A DNA stretch of 6,165 nt from Beijerinckiaceae bacterium (GTDB taxonomy: Bacteria > Pseudomonadota > Alphaproteobacteria > Rhizobiales > Beijerinckiaceae): contig CANGRU010000111.1 of the NCBI GenBank assembly GCA_947456315.1, positions 1-6,165 of the forward strand, read 5' to 3'. The notes beneath the pieces are model-generated. The model made no database searches. It saw only the letters and a list, made by a program, of their open reading frames with translations, and was not told the DNA's origin. Position 1 is the first letter of the stretch, and each line of letters starts with the position of its first letter. The position numbers and the translations under genes are program-made. Positions 1 to 5,240 of the stretch are shown here, in pieces.

Positions 1-1265
1 AGATCTTTTTCGATCGCCTTGAAATGGCGCTCAACAATGCGCTGATCGATCAAGATCGCTATCCGACTGTGCTCTGCGTTGATCTCGACCGTTTCCGTCA
101 GGTGAATGATACGGTCGGACTATCGGCGGGCGATTCCATTTTGCTCACCGTATCGCGCCGCCTCAACCGTCTGTTGCGCGAACAAGACACGCTGTCGCGC
201 ATTTCAAGCGACCAGTTCGCCATCATTCTCATGTCGGAAATGAACCATGAGAAAATCGTTGGCATTGCCGATTCCATCCGCCGCACGATTTCGACGCCGA
301 TCTCCTTTGGTGATCGCGATGTGGCGCTGACCTGTTCGGTCGGCATTGCACTTTATGATGTGCAGGTGCATCCCAAGCGCGAAGATATGCTGAAAGATGC
401 CGAAATCGCCATGACGCACGCCAAGAAACTTGGCGCCAACCGCACAGAAGTGTTCCGCCCCAGCATGCGCGCGCTGCGCTCGGACCGTACGGCTCTGGAA
501 GCCGATCTGCGCCGCGCCTTGGATCGCGGCGAAATGAAAGTCGTCTTCCAGCCCATCGTGCGGCTCGAAGATCGCACCATTGCCGGCTTTGAGGCGATGC
601 TGAACTGGGAACATCCGCGTTTGGGTCGTCTCAGCCCGAGTGATTTTATAGCTGTGGCCGAAGAAACCGGCGTGATCGTTGATCTGGGCCTGTTCATTCT
701 GGAACGCACAGCACGCGAATTGTCAGCCTGGCAGAATGCGCTGGATGTGACGCCGCCGATTTTCGCCAGCGTCAATATTTCCTCGCGTCACTTGCTGCGT
801 CACGATCTCTTGCATGATGTGAAGGGCGTGCTCACACGCTCATCTGTTTTGCCCGGCACGCTGAAGCTTGAAATTGCCGAAGCGCTGGTGATGGACAATC
901 CTGAATATGCAACCCAGATGCTGGAGCGCTTGCATGAGCTGGGCGCCGGCATTTGTCTGGCCGGCTTTGGCACGGGCCATTCCTCGCTGTCGCAATTGCA
1001 GCGGCTCAAGATCGACATGCTGAAGATCGACAAATCGCTGACGCGCCCCAATGCCAAAGGCACGCGCCCGATCATCCTGCGCTCGCTCATCGGCCTTGCG
1101 CATGATCTGGGCGTGGCTGTGATTGCCGAGGGCACCGAGAGCGAGGCTGATACGCAAGATCTGGCGGCGCTGAGCTGCGAATTTGCACAGGGCAATGCCT
1201 TCGGCAATCCGATCAGCATGCCCGAGGCCCGCCGTCTGATGGGCGCGGCCAACGAGGCCGCCTGA
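1..1265 (+). CDS. Degenerate GGDEF-EAL protein, 5' end outside window (partial)
   Basis: The reading frame is open from base 3 with no stop before the in-frame ATG at 24, and the residues before that ATG (IFFDRLE) fit the start of a GGDEF domain. The gene therefore begins upstream. Numbering from the ATG at 24, a GGDEF domain spans about residues 1-143 and an EAL domain about 158-408. The GGDEF signature reads SSDQF (61-65): the glycines and the second acidic residue are lost, although D20, N28 and D37 remain. An RxxD inhibitory site (R52-D55) lies five residues before it, the canonical spacing. The EAL motif reads EAM (190-192). N251, E283, E286, K334, E369, E372 and Q389 are kept, but the DDFGTG loop reads AGFGTG (313-318), so both aspartates are missing. 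By family knowledge neither domain should be catalytic. I infer a c-di-GMP sensor or scaffold of the FimX, LapD or CsrD kind. Any N-terminal sensory domain is out of view. Confidence 0.93.
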   Translation, partial: IFFDRLEMALNNALIDQDRYPTVLCVDLDRFRQVNDTVGLSAGDSILLTVSRRLNRLLREQDTLSRISSDQFAIILMSEMNHEKIVGIADSIRRTISTPISFGDRDVALTCSVGIALYDVQVHPKREDMLKDAEIAMTHAKKLGANRTEVFRPSMRALRSDRTALEADLRRALDRGEMKVVFQPIVRLEDRTIAGFEAMLNWEHPRLGRLSPSDFIAVAEETGVIVDLGLFILERTARELSAWQNALDVTPPIFASVNISSRHLLRHDLLHDVKGVLTRSSVLPGTLKLEIAEALVMDNPEYATQMLERLHELGAGICLAGFGTGHSSLSQLQRLKIDMLKIDKSLTRPNAKGTRPIILRSLIGLAHDLGVAVIAEGTESEADTQDLAALSCEFAQGNAFGNPISMPEARRLMGAANEAA

Positions 1266-1279
1266 CAAGACCGTCCCCC

Positions 1280-1291
1280 GATCGCGCGATC
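1280..1291. repeat. Short perfect palindrome after the GGDEF-EAL gene
   Basis: A 12-base perfect palindrome (GATCGC/GCGATC) lies 15 bases after the stop codon of the GGDEF-EAL gene. It could form a small hairpin, but no T-run follows it (the next bases are TGTAAAA), so it is at best a weak element of the 3' end. It may be chance in GC-rich DNA. Confidence 0.3.
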
Positions 1292-1299
1292 TGTAAAAC

Positions 1300-1379
1300 C
1301 GTCATTGCGAGCCAAAGGCGAAGCAATCCAGAGGCCTCACGTGCTGCATCTGGATTGCTTCGCTGCGCTCGCAATGACG
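1300..1379. repeat. Dispersed palindromic repeat, copy 1 (long imperfect inverted repeat)
   Basis: The left arm (about 1300-1332) and right arm (about 1349-1379) are imperfect inverted complements. The arms share the ends CGTCATTGCGAG and CTCGCAATGACG and the inner ends AAGCAATCCAGA and TCTGGATTGCTT. The loop contains the palindrome CACGTG (1338-1343). A related element lies at 5098-5185, and the two right arms differ at only 1 of 29 bases. This type of repeat, whose translations read like SLRAxRSNP or LRFARNDG, is widely dispersed in Hyphomicrobiales genomes; that last point is from general knowledge. Here it occupies the gap between two convergent genes, where its transcript would form a long stem. 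It could act as a transcript end stabiliser or weak bidirectional terminator, though there is no T-run. Confidence 0.88.
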
Positions 1380-1402
1380 ACAGAGGGGACCGGAGGCAAG
1401 CT

Positions 1403-2026
1403 CTAAGCGTGGCCGGCGTCGCCTGACAGCATAGCCGGATCAATGCCCAGCAAGCGCACGGCGCGGCCCCATTTGCTGTCCAGATCACGATCAAACAACA
1501 GGCTTGGGTCGGCCGGAACATTGAGCCAGCCGTTCTGCTGGATTTCGCTTTCCAATTGCCCGGGTGACCATCCGGCATAGCCGAGCGCCAGCATGGCCTG
1601 CTGCGGGCCTTGGCCACGCGCAATGGCGCGCAGAATATCGACCGTGGCTGTCAGCGACACGGAGTCATCAATCGTCAGCGTCGAATTGTCGATGAAGAAA
1701 TCCGATGAATGCAGCACAAAGCCGCGCCCCTTCTCGACGGGGCCGCCTTTCAACACCTGCAATTTTTCAGCAGGGTCCGGCAGACGGATCAGCTCTTCGG
1801 GTGGCAGCAGCTCAAGCTGCAACAGCAGTTCGGGAAAGGTGATTTTACGCGCCGGCTGGTTGACGATCAGACCCATCGCACCCTCCGACGAATGGGCGCA
1901 AATATAGACCACGGACCGGGCGAAGCGCTGATCGGCCATGCCGGGCATAGCGAGCAGAAACTGGCCATCAAGATAGCCCGAGGATCGGCTCGAGGATTGC
2001 GACATTTCGATTGCCATGCCGATCAT
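1403..2026 (-). CDS. yqgE: YqgE/AlgH family protein (UPF0301)
   Basis: The predicted protein has 207 residues, close to the usual size for alphaproteobacterial YqgE. Family hallmarks are all present in order: LLAMPGM (24-30), the SVVYICAH strand (38-45), [10 protein letters not shown] (49-58), [13 protein letters not shown] (94-106), [11 protein letters not shown] (149-159), NGWL (165-168) and [12 protein letters not shown] (185-196). There is no signal peptide or membrane segment, so it is predicted to be cytosolic. Its biochemical role is not established; the AlgH name comes from a link to alginate regulation in Pseudomonas and should not be carried over as a function. I chose the ATG at 2024-2026 because GAAGG sits six bases before it. 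In-frame ATGs four and eight codons in lack such a site. The gene is convergent with the GGDEF-EAL gene and divergent from the DsbD-like gene, so it is probably transcribed alone. Confidence 0.95.
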   Translation of the reverse strand: MIGMAIEMSQSSSRSSGYLDGQFLLAMPGMADQRFARSVVYICAHSSEGAMGLIVNQPARKITFPELLLQLELLPPEELIRLPDPAEKLQVLKGGPVEKGRGFVLHSSDFFIDNSTLTIDDSVSLTATVDILRAIARGQGPQQAMLALGYAGWSPGQLESEIQQNGWLNVPADPSLLFDRDLDSKWGRAVRLLGIDPAMLSGDAGHA

Positions 2027-2122
2027 GCTACGCCTTCATCTGATTCAGAACAAGGAAGGGCAGACCCACCTGTCACGCGCATGTGTGTGGCGTTTGAACA
2101 GGCGGGCTTGCAGGAATGTTCC
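2027..2122. promoter_or_regulatory. Divergent intergenic region between yqgE and the DsbD-like gene
   Basis: These 96 bases must hold the promoters of both flanking genes, since they diverge from here. A weak minus-strand sigma70-like candidate for yqgE is GTGACA (complement of 2071-2076) and TTGTTC (complement of 2048-2053), with 17 bases between them; the -10 match is poor. A 9-base palindrome, CTGATTCAG at 2040-2048, contains a GANTC site, the CcrM methylation target in alphaproteobacteria. The ribosome binding sites at both edges are clear, but no promoter box is convincing. Confidence 0.4.
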
Positions 2123-2935
2123 ATGCGCAAGCTTTCGGCAAAACAGATCTCTGCCAGCGTTTTTAGCGCCCTTCTGCTCGTTTGCAGCGGGGCGCTGGCG
2201 GCTGATGGTGCCGATGCCGGCCCATGGGCTGCGGGCGGCAATTCACGGGCGCGGCTGCTTGCCGCAGGCCCCTTACAGGCGGGTCTTTATGTGGCGGGCC
2301 TCGAAATCGAGCTGAAAGGCTCGGCCCATACCTATTGGCGCAATCCGGGCGATGCGGGTGTGCCACCGCGTCTCACAACCGAGGGCTCGCGCAATGTGAA
2401 AAGCGCCGTCTTGCGCTTTCCCGCTCCCCAGCGGCTGGATGAAAACGGGCTGATGGTTTTTGGCTATCGCAGCAATCTCGTGCTGCCGCTGGATGTCACC
2501 CCGCAAGATGCCAAAGCCCCCGTCCATCTGGTGCTGCATTTCACCTATGCAGCTTGCGAGAAAATCTGCGTACCAGCCGAGCTCTCCGGCACGCTGGATC
2601 TCAAACCCGATGCCGCGATCTCCGGCGCGGCAGCCCGCCTGGAAGACGCGCGCCGCCGCCTGCCCCTGAAGACCGATGCCAAGCTCTTGGGCGTTACCGC
2701 TGAGGCCCAGGGGCCCAAGGACAAGCCCGTCTGGCACATGGCGCTGCAAGCGCCAGCACGCGATCTTTTCGTGGAAGGCCCGAGCGGGTGGTTTTTTGAA
2801 ACCAAGCCAGCGGGGGGTGCTTTTGATATCACCGCAGCCGAGAGACCGAAGGACTGGACAGGCCCTGTGCCTGTGACGCTGACTGTGACGGGGACAAAAG
2901 ATTATGAGCTTGGCTTCGACCTGCCCCTTCCCTGA
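2123..2935 (+). CDS. Exported DsbD N-terminal-domain-like thiol-disulfide protein, stand-alone
   Basis: The protein has 270 residues. Residues 1-26 form a signal peptide: MRKL, a hydrophobic core SVFSALLLV, then a likely signal peptidase I cut after ALA (24-26). Cys21 does not sit in a lipobox, because a valine precedes it. Residues about 45-160 resemble the N-terminal disulfide-interchange domain of DsbD/ScsB (PF11412 type), including HTYWRNPGDAG (69-79) and the cysteine pair in YAACEKICVPAE (C145 and C149). Residues about 185-270 look like a second beta-rich domain, as in ScsB-type N-termini. There is no transmembrane CcdA-like domain and no thioredoxin CxxC, so a partner must supply electrons if the protein is redox active. 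The start at 2123 is supported by AGGAA (2112-2116) six bases upstream. The frame stays open upstream to 1709, but that stretch is antisense to yqgE. It ends in tandem stops, TGATAG. A peroxiredoxin gene follows after 72 bases. Confidence 0.85.
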   Translation: MRKLSAKQISASVFSALLLVCSGALAADGADAGPWAAGGNSRARLLAAGPLQAGLYVAGLEIELKGSAHTYWRNPGDAGVPPRLTTEGSRNVKSAVLRFPAPQRLDENGLMVFGYRSNLVLPLDVTPQDAKAPVHLVLHFTYAACEKICVPAELSGTLDLKPDAAISGAAARLEDARRRLPLKTDAKLLGVTAEAQGPKDKPVWHMALQAPARDLFVEGPSGWFFETKPAGGAFDITAAERPKDWTGPVPVTLTVTGTKDYELGFDLPLP

Positions 2936-3007
2936 TAGCTTTCACGCTCCAGTTATGAAACGTGTGTATTGAACCGGGCCATGGCCCCAAACCGAAGGAT
3001 GAGAAAA
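2936..3007 (+). promoter_or_regulatory. Gap between DsbD-like gene and peroxiredoxin, with palindrome
   Basis: This 72-base gap contains a perfect 12-base palindrome, GGGCCATGGCCC (2976-2987), 20 bases before the peroxiredoxin start codon. A GAAGGA ribosome binding site follows at 2994-2999. I see no intrinsic terminator and no convincing promoter boxes, so co-transcription of the two flanking genes is possible but not shown. The palindrome may be an operator, a leader hairpin or chance. Confidence 0.35.
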
Positions 3008-3487
3008 ATGATCAAGGCGGGAGACAAAATTCCGAGCGCGACTTTTACGGTGATGACGGCCGAAGGCCCCAAACCCCGCACAACGGATGAGATTTTTGCT
3101 GGCAAGAAAGTGGTTCTGTTCGGCGTGCCCGGCGCGTTCACACCGACCTGCCATAAAAACCACCTGCCGGGCTTCGTCGCCAAGGAAGCAGAGATCAAGG
3201 CCAAGGGCGTTCACACGATTGCTGTGACCGCCGTCAATGACGTCTTCGTCATGGACGCTTGGGCCAAGGACACACAGGCCAACGGCAAGATTGATTTTCT
3301 GGCAGACGGCTCGGCGGCTTTCGCCAAGGCGATTGGCCTGACCGTTGATCTCATCGAACGCGGCCTTGGCATCCGCTCGCGCCGTTATGCGATGATTGTC
3401 GACAATGGCATCGTCAAGTCAGTGGATGTGGAAGAAGCCGCCGGCGTGGAAGTGTCCGGCGCTGACCATATTCTCAAGCTGCTTTGA
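3008..3487 (+). CDS. 1-Cys peroxiredoxin, Prx5/type II family
   Basis: The protein has 159 residues, typical of bacterial type II (Prx5-like, Redoxin-fold) peroxiredoxins. They reduce hydrogen and organic peroxides using glutathione/glutaredoxin or thioredoxin. The peroxidatic site is PGAFTPTC (41-48), giving the PxxxTxxC motif with Cys48, and the conserved arginine lies in RSRRYA (R126 most likely). Other family blocks are AVNDVFVMDAWAK (75-87), FLADGSAAFAKAIGL (97-111) and GADHILKLL at the C-terminus. Cys48 is the only cysteine, so resolution must come from a partner thiol. There is no signal peptide, so it is predicted cytosolic. I chose the ATG at 3008 because GAAGGA lies eight bases upstream. 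In-frame ATGs at 2969 and 2999 are badly placed for that site and would add non-homologous residues. The gene ends in a composite repeat carrying an intrinsic terminator. Confidence 0.95.
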   Translation: MIKAGDKIPSATFTVMTAEGPKPRTTDEIFAGKKVVLFGVPGAFTPTCHKNHLPGFVAKEAEIKAKGVHTIAVTAVNDVFVMDAWAKDTQANGKIDFLADGSAAFAKAIGLTVDLIERGLGIRSRRYAMIVDNGIVKSVDVEEAAGVEVSGADHILKLL

Positions 3488-3490
3488 TAA

Positions 3491-3612
3491 CCTTCTCCCT
3501 GAGGGAGAAGGTGGTCGCGAGAGCGACCGGATGAGGGGTTACCATCCAGCGACGCGAGGGCGTAACCCCTCACCCCGATGCTGCGCATCGACCCTCTCCC
3601 TCTGGGAGAGGG
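3491..3612. repeat. Composite multi-hairpin dispersed repeat between prx and rnhA
   Basis: Five consecutive inverted repeats fill this convergent gap. They are 3491-3500/3502-3511 (CCTTCTCCCT with AGGGAGAAGG), 3513-3518/3523-3528 (GGTCGC, GAGA loop, GCGACC), 3532-3542/3562-3572 (TGAGGGGTTAC with GTAACCCCTCA), 3576-3581/3585-3590 (CGATGC with GCATCG) and 3592-3600/3604-3612 (CCCTCTCCC with GGGAGAGGG). The first and last hairpins are themselves similar, giving the element a mirrored overall form. From general knowledge, repeats with CTCCCTGAGGGAG-type ends and an inner GAGGGGT/ACCCCTC pair are dispersed in many Hyphomicrobiales chromosomes, often at gene 3' ends. Only one copy is in this window, so the repeat status rests on that recognition. 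Confidence 0.8.
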
Positions 3613-3619
3613 TTTTTTT
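3592..3619 (+). terminator. Intrinsic terminator for the peroxiredoxin gene
   Basis: A 9-bp perfect stem, CCCTCTCCC/GGGAGAGGG with a three-base TCT loop, is followed at once by seven T residues (3613-3619). This is a textbook Rho-independent terminator in the plus direction, about 105 bases after the peroxiredoxin stop. It is the last hairpin of the composite repeat. Its T-run touches the stop codon of the convergent rnhA gene (3619-3621). In the minus direction no comparable T-run follows any hairpin, so it is not clearly bidirectional. Confidence 0.85.
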
Positions 3620-4062
3620 CACCCCTTCAAAAACGGCTTCATGCCGCGGCGCGCGAGTTCATCGGCGCGCTCATTCATTTCATGGCCCGCGTGGCCCTTC
3701 ACCCAATGCCACGACACATCGTGACGCTTGCGCGCCTCATCGAGACGTTGCCACAGCTCGATATTTTTGACGGGCTTTTTATCCGCCGTCAGCCAGCCGC
3801 GCTTTTTCCAGTTTTCCATCCACCCCGTGACGCCGCCGCGCAAATATTGTGAATCTGTGTGCAGCTCGACAAGGCAAGGACGCGACAGGGTTTCGAGCGC
3901 CGAAATGGCGGCCATCAGCTCCATGCGATTGTTGGTTGTGTCGGCCTCGCCGCCACAAATCTCGCGCTCATTGCCTTCAAAGGTCAGCACGGCACCCCAG
4001 CCACCCGGGCCGGGATTTCCAGAACACGCACCATCGGTGAAAATCACAACCTTCTTGGTCAT
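3619..4062 (-). CDS. rnhA: Ribonuclease HI
   Basis: The protein has 147 residues. It matches type 1 RNase H, which cleaves the RNA strand of RNA:DNA hybrids in the cytosol (R-loops, leftover primers). The four carboxylates of the active site are at the positions expected from the E. coli enzyme: D10 in [18 protein letters not shown]48 in NNRMELMA, D70 in HTDSQYL and D134 in ERADELA. The catalytic-loop histidine H124 lies in VKGHAGH. The region [15 protein letters not shown] (86-100) corresponds to the basic substrate-binding handle. The start ATG (4060-4062) overlaps the thrB stop codon as ATGA. No Shine-Dalgarno sequence stands just before it, so translation probably depends on coupling to thrB. 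The stop codon lies at the end of the terminator T-run of the convergent peroxiredoxin gene. Confidence 0.97.
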   Translation of the reverse strand: MTKKVVIFTDGACSGNPGPGGWGAVLTFEGNEREICGGEADTTNNRMELMAAISALETLSRPCLVELHTDSQYLRGGVTGWMENWKKRGWLTADKKPVKNIELWQRLDEARKRHDVSWHWVKGHAGHEMNERADELARRGMKPFLKG

Positions 4063-5024
4063 GCGAGCAGGCCGTAATCAGCCGCACTGGTGACATGCTG
4101 ATGGAAGCGCAACTTCTTCACATATTCCATCGGGTCTTTGGGGCGCACCAGAGCCCCCGCTGGCACGTTGAGCCAATCGACCAGACGCGTCAGCAAAAAG
4201 CGCAGCGCCGCGCCGCGCGCCAAAACGGGGAGTGCCGCGATCTCGGCGCCCGACAGCGGGCGCACCGATTGATAGCCCGCGAAAAACGCCTGTCCCTTGG
4301 TGACGTTGAACGAGGCATCCTGCTCGAAGCACCAGGCATTGAGACAGATGGCGGCATCATAGGCGAGCGAATCCGTGCAGGCGAAATAAAAGTCGATCAA
4401 GCCGGACAGATGCTTGTCCAGGAAGAACACATTGTCGGGAAACAGATCGGCATGGATGACGCCTTGCGGCAAGTGCTGCGGCCAGACACGCGACAGATGC
4501 GCGAGTTCATCCGCGATGAAAGACTCAAGCCCCGGCGTGATTTCATGCGCGCGACTGCGTGCGCCTTCAAACAAGGGTGTCCAGCCGGACAGCGACAAGG
4601 AATTGGCGCGCTGCATCGGGAAATCAGCGCCCGCCAAATGGAGACGCGCAAGACCCGCACCCACTTCCTCGCAATGCAGCGCCGTGGGACGGCGCACCGA
4701 CATGCCCTCAAGAAACGTCACCATGGCAGCCGGACGGCCAGCCATGCGACCGAGCGCTGTGCCATCACGCGCTTTGACGGGCTGCGGACAGGTGAGGCCG
4801 CGCGCCGACAAATGCTCCATGAGGTTGAGGAAGAAAGGCAGATCCGCCTCGTTCACCCGCTTCTCATAGAGGGTGAGGATGAACGTGCCTTTTTCGGTGC
4901 GCAGCAGGTAATTGGAATTTTCGACGCCTTCGGCAATGCCCTTCAGCGACAGCACGCCACCCAGATCATAGGCGCTCAAGAAAAGCTCCAGATCCTCATC
5001 CGTGACTTCTGTGTAAACGGCCAT
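4059..5024 (-). CDS. thrB: Homoserine kinase (ThrB, APH/choline-kinase-like type)
   Basis: The protein has 321 residues, the usual length for the aminoglycoside-phosphotransferase-fold homoserine kinase of alphaproteobacteria and pseudomonads, which is unrelated to the GHMP-type ThrB of E. coli. It phosphorylates L-homoserine with ATP in threonine biosynthesis. Visible features are an N-terminal nucleotide-binding lobe with [15 protein letters not shown] (29-43) and FILTLYEKR (48-56), the catalytic loop HADLFPDN (H191, D193, N198), and the metal-binding IDFYFA (D211). I chose the ATG at 5022-5024 because the family N-terminus [12 protein letters not shown] begins there and AGGGGG lies seven bases upstream. 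The frame remains open to 5492, but that extension runs through a dispersed repeat and shows no homology. The TGA stop overlaps the rnhA ATG by four bases, indicating one operon. The frequent neighbour ispH is not next to it here. Confidence 0.95.
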   Translation of the reverse strand: MAVYTEVTDEDLELFLSAYDLGGVLSLKGIAEGVENSNYLLRTEKGTFILTLYEKRVNEADLPFFLNLMEHLSARGLTCPQPVKARDGTALGRMAGRPAAMVTFLEGMSVRRPTALHCEEVGAGLARLHLAGADFPMQRANSLSLSGWTPLFEGARSRAHEITPGLESFIADELAHLSRVWPQHLPQGVIHADLFPDNVFFLDKHLSGLIDFYFACTDSLAYDAAICLNAWCFEQDASFNVTKGQAFFAGYQSVRPLSGAEIAALPVLARGAALRFLLTRLVDWLNVPAGALVRPKDPMEYVKKLRFHQHVTSAADYGLLA

Positions 5025-5037
5025 GGCCCCGCCCCCT

Positions 5038-5054
5038 GCTAACCCCCTGTTAGC
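5038..5054 (-). promoter_or_regulatory. Small hairpin in the thrB leader next to its ribosome binding site
   Basis: The perfect inverted repeat GCTAAC/GTTAGC (5038-5043 and 5049-5054) surrounds a five-base loop. Read on the minus strand, it ends directly before the AGGGGGCGGGG ribosome binding region of thrB, and the loop repeats an AGGGG run. The arrangement AGGGGG-TTAGC-AGGGGG offers two possible Shine-Dalgarno-like runs, one inside the hairpin loop. The structure might influence thrB translation or be an operator; I see no leader peptide rich in threonine codons. Confidence 0.4.
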
Positions 5055-5097
5055 CTTGGAGGGGATGGAAATCCAGCTTTTCTGAGGGACCGCCCAG

Positions 5098-5185
5098 CCG
5101 TCCTTGCGAGGAGCCGCAGGCGACGAAGTAATCCAGAAAGCCGCACGTGAGGCACTGGATTGCTTCGCTTCGCTCGCAATGACGG
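5098..5185. repeat. Dispersed palindromic repeat, copy 2
   Basis: This is the second copy of the inverted-repeat family seen at 1300-1379. The left arm (about 5098-5136) is more diverged and longer, starting CGTCCTTGCGAG. The right arm (about 5155-5185) matches copy 1 at 28 of 29 bases. The loop carries the same CACGTG palindrome (5144-5149) and aligns with copy 1 in the same orientation as the arms. It lies between the divergent thrB and eamA genes, about 55 bases before the chosen eamA start, so it may be part of one or both 5' leaders. Confidence 0.88.
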
Positions 5186-5240
5186 CAGAAAGGGTGCCAC
5201 AGCCTCGCCATGGCGGGCCGTATTGGCTAGAACCGATCCC

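Noticed and set aside
1334..1344. Idea that the loop of repeat copy 2 is inverted relative to copy 1
   Set aside because: GCCTCACGTGC in copy 1 matches GCACGTGAGGC in copy 2 as a reverse complement, but the CACGTG centre is palindromic and the direct alignment (GCCNCACGTGNNGCA) is about as good, so no inversion can be claimed.
1300..1379. CRISPR array or insertion sequence ends
   Set aside because: There is only one unit here and a second 3.8 kb away, with no regular spacing, no cas or transposase genes between them and no target-site duplication visible.
1301..1623. Possible small protein reading SLRAQRSNP on the minus strand
   Set aside because: This peptide is just the translation of the palindromic repeat joined to antisense yqgE. 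It is a known kind of false gene.
1709..2122. N-terminal extension of the DsbD-like frame by 138 codons
   Set aside because: This stretch is antisense to yqgE and shows no protein-like features. The ATG at 2123 starts a clear signal peptide and has a well-spaced AGGAA.
2111..2180. Lipoprotein signal in the DsbD-like protein
   Set aside because: Cys21 is preceded by LLV, and a valine at -1 does not fit a lipobox. A normal signal peptidase I site after ALA is a better fit.
2123..3487. A dedicated periplasmic peroxide-reducing system made of the DsbD-like protein and the peroxiredoxin
   Set aside because: The peroxiredoxin has no signal peptide at any of its possible starts, so the two products are predicted in different compartments. 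Adjacency alone does not support a joint system.
4095..5042. Long plus-strand open frame of 315 codons opposite thrB
   Set aside because: It is fully antisense to a well-supported homoserine kinase, its translation is rich in R, Q and H with no family features, and long antisense frames are expected in GC-rich genes.
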